The notes under the pieces were generated by a model. The model searched no databases and was not told the origin of the DNA. It saw nothing but the letters and a program-made list of their open reading frames with translations. Position numbers and translations under genes: made by a program. From Clostridium jeddahitimonense (GTDB lineage Bacteria; Bacillota; Clostridia; Clostridiales; Clostridiaceae), in assembly GCA_000753455.2 (NCBI GenBank), contig LM994670.1, positions 1,678,794 to 1,742,793 of the forward strand: 64,000 nucleotides of DNA, read 5' to 3'. This document shows, piece by piece, positions 35,264 to 43,781 of the stretch. Positions within the stretch are counted from its first letter, which is position 1; each line of letters begins with the position of its first letter.

Positions 35264-37096
35264 ATGATAGTTTATGAGGCCACAAAAGCTGAATTTATAA
35301 AGCATGTTGATAATGATCAAATTAGTGTTGCCATAGAGAAGGTATATAGAGAAAAAATTGGAAGAGCAAACAAAGCTGAATTAAGAGCTTGGAAAAATTC
35401 AATGCTATATATGTATAAGGCATTAAATATTCCTGAAATAGCAGATGATTGTATGGTTGCGATTGAATATAGAATTCCAGCAACTTCTATGAGAATAGAT
35501 TTTATTTTAACTGGATTAGATAAAGATGATAAGGAGAATATAGTTATTGTAGAATTAAAGCAATGGGAGGAAATAGAAGAGGTAGAAGGAGAAGATGGCA
35601 TAGTTAGGACGTTTATCAATAATGGAATAAGAAGAACTCCTCATCCATCTTATCAGGCTTGGACTTATTCTTGTGCTATAGCTGATTTTAATGAAGCAGT
35701 AGATAAAAATAAAATAGCACTACATCCTTGTGCATATTTGCATAATTATATTAAAGTTGATAATGATCCATTAGTATCTTCTAAATATAGTGAATATTTA
35801 AAAAAAGCCCCTGCTTATACTCAGGGGGAAGTAAATGAATTACGCTCGTTTATATTAAAATATGTTTCAAAAGGGGATAGAGGTAAAGCTCTTTATAGTA
35901 TCGAGGGTGGAAAGATTAAACCTTCAAAATCATTACAAGATGCTTTATTTCTAATGCTAGACTGTAATGAAGAGTTTAAATTAATAGATGATCAAAAAGT
36001 TGTCTTTGAGAGAATTAGAAAAATTGCTTTAAAGAATTTAATGAAAGAGCAAAAACATGTATTTATTATAAAGGGTGGTCCGGGAACAGGTAAATCCGTT
36101 CTTGCAATAAATCTTTTAGTTAAATTAAATGGAGCTGGATATACTACGCAATATGTTTCAAAAAATTCAGCACCAAGAGATGTTTACTCTCAAAAATTAA
36201 AGGGAAAATATAAACAAAAATATATAGGAACTTTATTTAAAGGATCAGGATGTTATGTAGATTCTAATGAAAATGAAATAGATATTATATTAGTTGATGA
36301 AGCACATAGGTTAAATGAAAAATCTGGGATGTTTAAAAATAAAGGTGAAAATCAGATAAAGGAGATAATTCATTCATCAAGATTATCTGTATTTTTTATT
36401 GATGAAGCGCAAAGGGTTACTTTTAGTGATATAGGGTCAATTGAAGAAATAAAGAGATTTGCAGATGAGTTTGGAGCTAAGGTTATAGAGGAAGAACTAA
36501 CGGCTCAATTTAGATGTAATGGGTCTAATGGATATCTTAATTGGATTGATGATGCAATAGAAATAAGGAAAACAGCTAATTTTGATGGATTTGATTTTGA
36601 TTATGATATCAAGGTAGTTGATAACCCAAGTGAAATAAGGAATATGATAATTGAGAAAAATAAAGTAAATAATAAGTCAAGAATGTTAGCAGGATACTGT
36701 TGGAAGTGGATTACTAAAAATGATAAAAACGAAGATAAGTTTGATATAGTAATTAATGAATATGACTTTAAAATGAAGTGGAACTTAAATTCACAAGAAC
36801 CTTGGGCGATAGGAGAAAATTCGGTTAATGAGATTGGCTGTATACATACTTGCCAAGGATTAGAATTTGATTATGTAGGTGTAATTATTGGTGAGGATAT
36901 GAGATACGAAAATGGACAAATCATTACTGATTTTACCAAGAGAGCATCTACAGATAAAAGCCTTAGTGGAATAAAGAAATTATATAAAGAAGATAGACAA
37001 GCTGCCTTAGAAAAAGCTGATGAGCTTATTAAAAATACTTATCGTGTTCTTATGACTAGAGGAATGAAGGGGTGCTATATATATTGTGTAGATTAA
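35264..37096 (+). CDS. DUF2075 helicase-like ATPase with N-terminal PD-(D/E)xK-like region
   Basis: 610 aa. Residues 1-120 contain SMRIDFILTGL and ENIVIVELKQWEEI, a D...ExK nuclease-like arrangement. A RecA-type ATPase follows: Walker A IIKGGPGTGKSVLAINLL (about 268), Walker B DIILVDEAHRLN (about 341), then SVFFIDEAQRV, the TCQGLEFDYVGVIIGEDM motif and a final YRVLMTRGMKGCYIYCVD, as in superfamily 1 helicases. DUF2075 proteins recur in defence islands, often with a MazG-like gene as here. It probably couples nucleic-acid translocation to cleavage. It is the last gene of its unit. Confidence 0.85.
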   Translation: MIVYEATKAEFIKHVDNDQISVAIEKVYREKIGRANKAELRAWKNSMLYMYKALNIPEIADDCMVAIEYRIPATSMRIDFILTGLDKDDKENIVIVELKQWEEIEEVEGEDGIVRTFINNGIRRTPHPSYQAWTYSCAIADFNEAVDKNKIALHPCAYLHNYIKVDNDPLVSSKYSEYLKKAPAYTQGEVNELRSFILKYVSKGDRGKALYSIEGGKIKPSKSLQDALFLMLDCNEEFKLIDDQKVVFERIRKIALKNLMKEQKHVFIIKGGPGTGKSVLAINLLVKLNGAGYTTQYVSKNSAPRDVYSQKLKGKYKQKYIGTLFKGSGCYVDSNENEIDIILVDEAHRLNEKSGMFKNKGENQIKEIIHSSRLSVFFIDEAQRVTFSDIGSIEEIKRFADEFGAKVIEEELTAQFRCNGSNGYLNWIDDAIEIRKTANFDGFDFDYDIKVVDNPSEIRNMIIEKNKVNNKSRMLAGYCWKWITKNDKNEDKFDIVINEYDFKMKWNLNSQEPWAIGENSVNEIGCIHTCQGLEFDYVGVIIGEDMRYENGQIITDFTKRASTDKSLSGIKKLYKEDRQAALEKADELIKNTYRVLMTRGMKGCYIYCVD

Positions 37097-37327
37097 GGGT
37101 TACAAAAGTATTTAAAATATAGAATTAATATGATTAGAAATAACTTAACTCATAAGGAAATTGAGGATGTTTATAATATTAAGCAATATGTATAGATAAA
37201 GTGTTTTTATTGCAAAGTTGTATACAATTTAATATATTAATCTAATGATATAAGAAATATATTTTATTGTATCGAAGAAATTATAAATACTCTTAAGAAA
37301 TACTGGTAATTTCGGACTAAATTCTAA

Positions 37328-37386
37328 GTGGCACATTCAACGACCAGGTTATTTCCAGTGACAAGCTTTAGCTTGTCACTTTTTGT
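37328..37386 (+). repeat. Structured repeat C with terminator
   Basis: GGCACATTCAACGACCAG, about ten variable bases, then CCAGTGACAAGC and a perfect AGTGACAAGC/GCTTGTCACT hairpin (37357-37380) with a TTTTT tail. It matches the 3' part of copies D and E. Confidence 0.75.
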
Positions 37387-37511
37387 ATATATTACATGAT
37401 AATAAGGAGTTCGTAAAATTAGTTCTATCATAATTAGGAATTTATGATAAAATTAAAATATAGAAGTGACAAATGAGTTTTTAAAGACTTATTAATCTGT
37501 GCTTAGAATAA

Positions 37512-37612
37512 CAAACTAAAATAGCTAACTTCTTATCTAATGTTAAGTCTATACTAGATGAACAATAAGAAAAACTAGAATAATTTAGAGCGTGGAAATA
37601 GGATTAGTACAG
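37512..37612 (+). pseudogene. Relic of a type I restriction specificity subunit (HsdS C-terminus)
   Basis: The frame reads QTKIANFLSNVKSILDEQ, stop, EKLE, stop, FRAWK and further stops. This matches the typical HsdS tail (QxKIAxFLSSVDxKI...EKLE.LKxWKKGLLQQMF). No other type I genes survive. It shows that a restriction-modification locus once stood here. Confidence 0.55.
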
Positions 37613-37726
37613 TAAGTTTTTAGTTAAAGATAATAAAAAAGTTTAATTTAAGTAATCATTATCAGAAATTAAGACTTAAATTAACATTTGTATATAATTA
37701 AGATATAAGTAGAAATTGGAGGAAGA

Positions 37727-37812
37727 TTAGCAACTTCAGTCGTGCCTCCTTCGGAAGTACATTGAACTAACAATAAATTACCAGTGGCAAGCATTAGCTT
37801 GTCACTTTTTTT
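37727..37812 (+). repeat. Structured repeat D with terminator
   Basis: TTAGCAACTTCAGTCGTGCC then TCCTTCGGAAGTACATTGAAC, variable bases, CCAGTGGCAAGC and the hairpin AGTGGCAAGC/GCTTGTCACT with a T7 tail. Apart from single-base changes it follows the order of copy E. Confidence 0.75.
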
Positions 37813-38016
37813 ATAAAACATAAGAGTAGTGCTTTGTTTAAACCATAATAATAGTGAAATTAATATTTTGAAATAGTATTTTGATGATATTATTGCAAAA
37901 GAAATGAGTAAAATAATTTTTGATAAGAGTTTATGAGAATGAAAGAATATAAAAGATGAATATTAACAGTATCTATAAAATAATATTCTATGAGTAGTAT
38001 TTTATAGGAAAGATAC

Positions 38017-38613
38017 ATGAGAATAATAAATTTTTTGTTTGAGAAAATAATTCCAACTAGAGATATGATTATAATACAGTTAAGGAAAGAAATTAAAGAA
38101 TTAAGAAAGAAAAATGTGAAGTTAGAAGAAGAGGTATTCTTATTAGAAGAAGATAAACCAATTCCAATAAAATTTTATGATGATAATATTGAGGAGGAAA
38201 TTCTAAGAAACTTAAAAGTTGCAAAAAAAGATATATGTATAGCTATGGCTTGGTTTACTTCACAAGCTATAATTGATGAACTTAGAAAACTTAAATTAAA
38301 TGGAGTTTCTATAAAGATGATAATTTGTGAGGATAAGAACAATAATAAATTAAAACAATTAATACCGTTTAATAGGCTTAAAGTTATAAAGAAAAATGGA
38401 AGAAACTTAATGCATAATAAATACTGTATTATAGATAGCAAAGTTGTTATAGATGGTTCTTATAACTGGAGTGATAATGCAAGAAAAAATATTGAGCATA
38501 TAATTATAGTTAATAATGAAGAAGTAGCAGAAATGTATAAAAAAAGTTTTTATAAAATTTTTAATAATTCACGTTATTATGGTAATTATGAAATATATGA
38601 ACTTTGGGGATAA
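38017..38613 (+). CDS. Single-domain phospholipase D-like nuclease
   Basis: 198 aa. Residues 20-45 form a Lys/Glu-rich coiled coil, then comes one PLD domain: KFYDDNIEEEILRNLKVAKKDICIAMAWFTSQAII and the HKD motif MHNKYCIIDSKVVIDGSYNWSDNA (HxK...D, GS-N). Proteins with one HKD act as dimers, usually as nucleases of the Nuc/PLDc_2 type. The ribosome site (AGGAAAG) is modest. No signal peptide, so cytoplasmic. It stands between repeat copies D and B as a lone gene and is likely a defence nuclease. Confidence 0.85.
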   Translation: MRIINFLFEKIIPTRDMIIIQLRKEIKELRKKNVKLEEEVFLLEEDKPIPIKFYDDNIEEEILRNLKVAKKDICIAMAWFTSQAIIDELRKLKLNGVSIKMIICEDKNNNKLKQLIPFNRLKVIKKNGRNLMHNKYCIIDSKVVIDGSYNWSDNARKNIEHIIIVNNEEVAEMYKKSFYKIFNNSRYYGNYEIYELWG

Positions 38614-38671
38614 ATTTAAATACTATCAAGGGGTGACTTTATCTCACTCAAACACCAATAAAGTAACTAAG

Positions 38672-38935
38672 TAATTCCTCTTTTGGTAGCAACCCAATAG
38701 CAATGTAAAGCATTGCATTTGAGGCAGGGTTTTCAATGTCCAGCAAAATTCCAATTACGAGTTTTGGTTTGTTATGGTCTTATTTTTGATTATGACAAAA
38801 TATAAGTAATCTTAGGTGTTTTTTGTTATTAAAATTATTGACTTTAGCTTAAAATTGATAGTAATATCTTTACTTGCATATGGAAAATAAATGGTAATTG
38901 AAAGTACTACTGAAGGCGGTAGTCCTTAGGGTGTT
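38672..38935. repeat. Long structured repeat B
   Basis: Direct-repeat partner of 32970-33243. It starts GGTAGCAACCCAATAGCAATG with a GCAATG..CATTGC hairpin, continues TTTTCAATGTCCAGCAAAATTCC, and ends in the inverted end copy at 38893-38935 (ATTGAAAGTACTACTGAAGGCGG). A and B flank the block carrying the broken exporter, MazG/DUF2075, the HsdS relic and the PLD gene. Confidence 0.7.
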
Positions 38936-39204
38936 ATAGTCAAGTCTTAGATAAGAATAGAAATTCAAAATTAGGAAGAGTTTTAATAATTTTAAATTAA
39001 TATGTTAGATAAAATCTACTTTATATTCCTTATAGAATTGAATAATAAATATTTATCAAAAGCATGCAAATTTAATGGAGAATTTGCGTGCTTTTTTAAT
39101 ATAATTAATTAATTTGTATTAAAAAGCACTATTTATATTCTGTAGAATAAATATTAGTTTGCTGAATAGTATTATAATAAGTAATATATTAGGGGGATAT
39201 ATTA
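38936..39204. other. Spacer with orphan terminator
   Basis: No gene is seen. AAAGCATGCAAATT and AATTTGCGTGCTTTTTT form a strong terminator at 39058-39097 with no intact gene before it. AGGGGGA at about 39191 belongs to the next gene. Confidence 0.6.
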
Positions 39205-39957
39205 ATGTGTCAAAATTGTGACAGATTACAAGAGATAAAGCGAATATTAAATAGTAGAATAAAATTAATTAACATTTCTTTTGATGGAATAAAATCGGAT
39301 AATAAAAAAATAGGAATAGAATCAATTCTTCAAAGTTTAAGCAGACAAATTTCAATTCCAAGCTCAGAAGGGTTTACATTTTTTGACTTTAATAATGCAA
39401 GAGAACGTATAAATAACTCCTCCCTTATTGCAGAGGAATATAGAGATTTTGAAATTCAACGTATAAATGATTTTGAAAGTGAATTTGCTAGATTTAGAAA
39501 TGTTTTAATGAGGATGCAAAATGCAAAAAATACGATAAATACACATTTTATTAAAGGACGATATAAAATGTTAAAGGTAGTTTATACTAGAGATATAATG
39601 GCGATTATTGGGCTAAATAATGAAATTAATGAAGTTAAAAGAACTATTAATATTGATAGATTTGCTGAAGGTATGACTGCATTTATTGAAAGTTTTAGAT
39701 ATAAGATTAGAGGAGAATTAGCTAGACACAATATTGAGGAAAATGAGGAATTAACAAGACTTTTAGAGAAGTGTTTTGATGATTTTAGAAATATAAATAC
39801 GTATATCAATCATGTGAATATTAGTTGTAATTATATAGTTGATATATCTAATGAAGTTTTGAATGATATTTCTTTTATTAATGATTTAGATAATATGTCT
39901 TTAGAGGATGATGATAAAGAACTTATTAGAGAATATTTCAGATTAGTAAGAGCGTGA
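39205..39957 (+). CDS. Hypothetical protein, mostly helical
   Basis: 250 aa with a strong AGGGGG site. I do not recognise it. The N-terminus has a CxxC (MCQNCDRLQ); the rest is charged and predicted helical, with heptad-like stretches (EEYRDFEIQRINDFESEFARFRNVLMRMQNAKN; DDFRNINTYINHVN). No catalytic motif, membrane helix or known DNA-binding fold is visible. It lies alone between an orphan terminator and a structured non-coding locus inside the defence island, so it could be a new defence or element-associated protein. Confidence 0.6.
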   Translation: MCQNCDRLQEIKRILNSRIKLINISFDGIKSDNKKIGIESILQSLSRQISIPSSEGFTFFDFNNARERINNSSLIAEEYRDFEIQRINDFESEFARFRNVLMRMQNAKNTINTHFIKGRYKMLKVVYTRDIMAIIGLNNEINEVKRTINIDRFAEGMTAFIESFRYKIRGELARHNIEENEELTRLLEKCFDDFRNINTYINHVNISCNYIVDISNEVLNDISFINDLDNMSLEDDDKELIREYFRLVRA

Positions 39958-40035
39958 TTTTGTTGAGTTTTTATTATTATCTTTATAATTATAATTTTCT
40001 ATGTGATAACCGAATTTTAAATTAGGTTTTCGTAA

Positions 40036-40100
40036 CTAGAATGTTGAATGTTTATAAAAATTCATAGACAAGCTCTATAACTTATAGAGCTTGTTAGATT
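40036..40100 (+). repeat. Structured repeat G with terminator-like hairpin
   Basis: GAATGTTGAATGTTTATAAA, then TTCATAGACAAGC, then a long CAAGCTCTATAA/TTATAGAGCTTG hairpin (40069-40093). The order (TTGAA.., spacer, CAAGC hairpin) repeats that of copies C, D and E with many changes. Confidence 0.5.
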
Positions 40101-40128
40101 TATTTCGGCTTTTTATTATATGGAATTA

Positions 40129-40500
40129 GAGCAACCTCAGTCGTTCTTTTTTCGGTAGCACGTTGAACGACTGTACGCCATGCAAGGGCGTAAAAGATAA
40201 TAAAAGTAAAGCTTTTATTATTACTATATAGCAGATGGGATTCCTGCATGACAAAGGTTAGCTACCAGTCATTAGTTAGCCTTGGGCTTAGTAATAAGTT
40301 AAGTGTAGGCAAACAAGATACCAGTCCATAAGCAAAAGCTGAAACTACTAGCCTCGAAATAACGTTTGTATGGAAAGGACGATGGAGTGGTTGTTCCAGA
40401 AGCCAGTATAATGATAATCGCTATAGCAAGAGTATCACTACTAGCATGGTAGCAACCTCAGTCGTTCCGTCTTCGGTAGCATGTTGAACGACCAGTTTAT
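40129..40500 (+). ncRNA. Candidate structured RNA locus (omega-RNA-like or intron-like)
   Basis: Two copies of the repeat hairpin (40129-40173, 40448-40492) flank about 275 bp rich in stems: TACGCC/GGGCGTA, TAATAAAAG/CTTTTATTA, GCAG/CTGC, AAGGTTAGCTA/TAGTTAGCCTT. AGGTT-A-GCTACCA (about 40255-40267) can instead pair long-range with TGGTAGC-AACCT (40447-40458). CGACTG at 40168 and AAGATACCAGTCC at 40315-40327 resemble group I intron P7 strands, but the rest of a group I core is not evident. The locus is more GC-rich than its surroundings and has no long ORF. It is likely the 3' remnant of an IS605/IS607/IStron-type element. Confidence 0.45.
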
Positions 40501-40515
40501 ATCCAGTGGTAAGCA
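40448..40515 (+). repeat. Structured repeat E (best-preserved plus-strand copy)
   Basis: GGTAGCAACCTCAGTCGTTC, CGTCTTCGGTAGCATG, TTGAACGACCAG, spacer, CCAGTGGTAAGCAC. GTCGTTC and GAACGAC form a 7-bp stem. The copy at 40129-40173 has the same hairpin with CAGTCGTTC/GAACGACTG, 9 bp. Confidence 0.75.
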
Positions 40516-40521
40516 CTATTT

Positions 40522-40560
40522 AAGACTAAATTTTTGAATAATAAATATTTAGTCTTTTTT
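40522..40560 (+). terminator. Terminator after the structured RNA locus
   Basis: AAGACTAAAT and ATTTAGTCTT pair, followed by TTTTT. It would end an RNA transcribed from 40129 onward. Confidence 0.75.
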
Positions 40561-40652
40561 CTTTATGTAAATATGATTTAGTATATCATCTGGATTAATA
40601 TGGTATAATCTAAAAGGACATTTAATTTAAAGAGGGTTTAGGAGAAATAAAT

Positions 40653-43358
40653 TTGAATATAGAAAAGAACTTAATTTTTATAAAAGGTGAAGATAAAACA
40701 GCTAAAGTTGAATATTGTAGGTATAATAGTTCTACAAAGAAATATGATGTTACTTTTTTAGGTGGTGCTATATTTAGCTACAATTATAATAATATTGTAT
40801 GGATTAGGGATGCAAAAGATATAAATATAGATAATAAGGTTGTGTATGTAAAAGATAAGCCTGTAGTAACAATTAAAAAGGTTATTTCTTTTGGTGATTA
40901 TATAAGAGTTATACATACAAATGGATACAATGAACTTTATAAAAGAAGTGATATAAATATAGAAGAGTCATGTCTTAAAAATCCTAAGGCAAATAATTGC
41001 TTTCAATATCTTAAGGATTTATCAAAATCAATGGGCTTAATGCTTGATGGTTCGAAAACCTTTTTAGGTAAACAATATGAGAAAATTACATATATAAGTC
41101 CTAAAAGTGCATTAGCATTTTATTTAAATCCAAATCATTTAGAAGAACATAGATCAATAAAAAATATAATATTTCCTTTTGGGTTTAACCTAAGTCAAAG
41201 AGAAGCTACGGAAAAGGCTTTCGCTAATAAGGTTAGTGTTATAGGAGGTCCACCAGGTACAGGAAAAACTCAAACTATTTTAAACATAATAGCTAATGCC
41301 TTAATGAATGATAAAACTGTTGCTGTAGTTTCTAATAATAATTCAGCTACAGAAAATGTTTATGAAAAGCTTAGCAAATATAACTTAGAGTTCTTTGTAG
41401 CTACTTTAGGTAGAAGAGGAAATAAAGAGAATTTTATAAATAGCCAAAGTGGTACATATGTTGATATGAGTGGATGGAAGTTAGAGAATTCAGAAAAACA
41501 AAATATATTAGAAAATCTTAATAAATCAAAAGATGAAATAAGTAAAATGCTAAGTAAGAAAAATAAGTTAGCAAATATTAAGAATGAATTATCAGAGTTA
41601 CAGCTTGAAAAGAAGCATTTTGAAAAGGAATATTTATCTGAGGATGTTGCAAAGCTTAAGTATAATACAATATTAAAACTTAAATCCGATAGGATAATGA
41701 AGCTATTAATTGAATTAGAGTTATATGGTAAAGGGTTAGAGAAAATCCCAATAAAGATTAGAGTTAAAAATTTATTTAAATATGGCATATATAACTTTAA
41801 GTTTTATAGTAATCCAATTGATGAGGTTTTAGATTATTTATATTACCTATATTATAAAAATAAAGAAAATGAAATAAATACGGATATCGAGAGAATAGAA
41901 AGAGAATTGAAAATTTTTAACTTTGATAATGAGCTTAAGGAATATTCAAATAATGCACTTAAAATATTTAAAGATAAACTAAGTAAAAAATATAGTAAGA
42001 ATTTAAGTAGGCAGGTATTTACAGAAGAAGATTTATGGAAGAGATTTGATAAAGTCATAAATGAATATCCTGTAATATTAAGTACAACACATTCTTTAAG
42101 AAACTGTATTCCAGATAATCTATTAATTGATTATTTAATAGTAGATGAAGCATCACAAGTAGATATATTAACTGGAGCATTGGCTTTATCATGTACTAAA
42201 AATGTAGTTGTAGTTGGAGATTTAATGCAGTTACCTAATGTTGTAAGTGAAGAAGATAAAAAGATAAGCAAAAAGATTTTTGATACATATAAATTGAAGG
42301 AAGCTTATGATTTTTCAAATAATAATCTACTGTCATCAATTACAAGCTTGAATAAAGATATTAAGAAGACATTACTTAAAGAACATTATAGATGTCATCC
42401 TAAAATAATAAACTTTTGTAATAAGGAGTTTTATAATGATGAACTTATTATATTAACAGAAGAAAAAGAAGGAGATAGTCCATTAGTATTATATAAAACT
42501 AAGGAAGGGAATCATGCTAGAGGAACTGTTAATATAAGGCAAATAGATGTTATTAAAGAAGAAGTATTACCTAAAATAAAAGAGGAAAAGTCAATTGCAG
42601 TAATATCTCCATATAGAAAGCAAACCGAAGAACTTTCAAGAGTTATTGGTGATACTGTTGAAGCTGATACTGTACATAAATTCCAAGGAAGAGAGAAAGA
42701 TGTAGTTATATTAAGCACTGTTTCTAATGAAATTAATGATTTTGTAGATAATTCAAATTTGATTAATGTTGCAATTTCAAGAGCAGTGAAAAAATTAATA
42801 GTTGTAACTTCTGATTTTGAAAATGTAGATAGTAACATTGGTGACTTAATAAAATATATACAATATAACAATTTAGAAGTTGTAGAAAGTGAAGTTTCAT
42901 CTATTTTTGATTTACTATATAAGTCATATGGAGAAAAGCTTGTTGAGACAATAAAGAATTCTAAGAAAGTTTCAAATTTTGATTCTGAAAATCTTATGTA
43001 TGCGTTAATAGAAGAGGTATTATCTAAAAGTGAATTTTCAAATCTTTCAGCTGCAATACATGTTCCATTAAGAATGATAATAAGAAATACAGAAAAACTT
43101 ACAGCCGAGGAAAGGAAATTTGTTTTAAATCCTTGGACACATACAGACTTTTTAATATATAGCAAATTAGATAAAAAGCCAATTTTAGTAGTAGAGGTAG
43201 ATGGATATAAGTATCATGTGCAAAATGCAAAGCAGTTAGAGCGTGATAAGCGTAAGGATAAAATATTAGAAAAGTATAATGTACCTATAATAAGATTTAG
43301 TACTACTGGTAGTGGGGAGAAGAAACTATTAGAGGAGATGCTAAGAAAAGTATTATAA
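40653..43358 (+). CDS. UPF1/Dna2-like superfamily 1 helicase with C-terminal PD-(D/E)xK nuclease
   Basis: 901 aa starting at TTG 40653 (TAGGAG 8 nt upstream). Residues 1-170 are unrecognised. Helicase motifs: Walker A IGGPPGTGKTQTILNIIA (about 197), a coiled-coil insertion (280-450), Walker B YLIVDEASQVDI (about 496), VVVGDLMQLPNV, HYRCHPKIINFCN, and TVHKFQGREKDVVILSTV with VAISRAV. The C-terminus (about 830-901) has HTDFLIYSKL, ILVVEVDGYKYHVQNAKQLERDKRKDKIL, a D...ExxGY nuclease fold like DUF2726/Vsr. It probably unwinds and cuts invading nucleic acid. It is a single-gene unit with its own terminator. Confidence 0.88.
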   Translation: MNIEKNLIFIKGEDKTAKVEYCRYNSSTKKYDVTFLGGAIFSYNYNNIVWIRDAKDINIDNKVVYVKDKPVVTIKKVISFGDYIRVIHTNGYNELYKRSDINIEESCLKNPKANNCFQYLKDLSKSMGLMLDGSKTFLGKQYEKITYISPKSALAFYLNPNHLEEHRSIKNIIFPFGFNLSQREATEKAFANKVSVIGGPPGTGKTQTILNIIANALMNDKTVAVVSNNNSATENVYEKLSKYNLEFFVATLGRRGNKENFINSQSGTYVDMSGWKLENSEKQNILENLNKSKDEISKMLSKKNKLANIKNELSELQLEKKHFEKEYLSEDVAKLKYNTILKLKSDRIMKLLIELELYGKGLEKIPIKIRVKNLFKYGIYNFKFYSNPIDEVLDYLYYLYYKNKENEINTDIERIERELKIFNFDNELKEYSNNALKIFKDKLSKKYSKNLSRQVFTEEDLWKRFDKVINEYPVILSTTHSLRNCIPDNLLIDYLIVDEASQVDILTGALALSCTKNVVVVGDLMQLPNVVSEEDKKISKKIFDTYKLKEAYDFSNNNLLSSITSLNKDIKKTLLKEHYRCHPKIINFCNKEFYNDELIILTEEKEGDSPLVLYKTKEGNHARGTVNIRQIDVIKEEVLPKIKEEKSIAVISPYRKQTEELSRVIGDTVEADTVHKFQGREKDVVILSTVSNEINDFVDNSNLINVAISRAVKKLIVVTSDFENVDSNIGDLIKYIQYNNLEVVESEVSSIFDLLYKSYGEKLVETIKNSKKVSNFDSENLMYALIEEVLSKSEFSNLSAAIHVPLRMIIRNTEKLTAEERKFVLNPWTHTDFLIYSKLDKKPILVVEVDGYKYHVQNAKQLERDKRKDKILEKYNVPIIRFSTTGSGEKKLLEEMLRKVL

Positions 43359-43370
43359 TAACCGTGTATA

Positions 43371-43398
43371 AGCTACAGAGAAATCTGTGGCTTTTTTT
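43371..43398 (+). terminator. Terminator after the helicase-nuclease
   Basis: AGCTACAGA/TCTGTGGCT hairpin with a GAAA-type loop and seven T residues. A close relative of this hairpin lies at 52963-52986. Confidence 0.85.
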
Positions 43399-43505
43399 AT
43401 AAGTATAGAGCATAAATCAAACCTATGATAAAATAATATTACGAAAATAAATTTATAAGGTATAACTAGATATTTACTAGATTAATAATTAGTAGGAGCA
43501 CAGAA

Positions 43506-43781
43506 ATGGATGAATTTAAAGAGTTTGAAGAATTAACAGATGAAGAACTAGGTTTAAGTGATGAAGAAATAATAGAAAATGATAAATATATGGTAATAGC
43601 TAATAAAGGATTATACGAGGAAGAAGTGTACGGTGTTTATGAAAATGAATTAGACGCTCATAGAAGGTTAAGAGAAGTAAAAATGAAGAATAAGACAATT
43701 ATTAAGGCTAACATAAATTATACATATATACATAATGTAAAATTTATAATGGATTATGAAGAGATTCAGGTGATTAAATGA
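43506..43781 (+). CDS. Small acidic hypothetical protein
   Basis: 91 aa. The first 30 residues are very acidic (DEFKEFEELTDEELGLSDEE); the rest is mixed alpha/beta (YMVIANKGLYEEEVYGVYENELDAHRRLREVK). I know no family for it. Its stop overlaps the start of the next gene by 4 nt (ATGA), so the two are translationally coupled. It could be a regulator, inhibitor or partner of the helicase. Confidence 0.6.
   Translation: MDEFKEFEELTDEELGLSDEEIIENDKYMVIANKGLYEEEVYGVYENELDAHRRLREVKMKNKTIIKANINYTYIHNVKFIMDYEEIQVIK

Larger units (their letters stand above)
37097..38016. other. 920-bp gap with relics and two repeat copies
   Basis: It holds no intact gene. It contains repeat copies at 37328-37386 and 37727-37812, each ending in a terminator, an HsdS relic at 37512-37612, and a short frame reading NNLTHKEIEDVYNIKQYV near 37140. 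The rest is AT-rich and unassigned. The number of relics suggests repeated gain and loss at this spot. Confidence 0.6.

Noticed and set aside
40129..40500. Complete group I intron
   Set aside because: Only two short stretches resemble P7 strands. P and Q elements and a P1 with splice sites are not visible, and the flanking hairpin copies suggest element ends instead.
33000..40500. Integron-type gene cassettes with attC sites
   Set aside because: Genes are separated by structured repeats, but the core GTTRRRY/RYYYAAC signature is missing and there is no integron integrase in the window.
42512..43165. 217-codon minus-strand frame within the helicase-nuclease gene
   Set aside because: It is antisense to a clearly coding gene with conserved motifs, has a Ser/Phe-rich shadow composition and no ribosome site.
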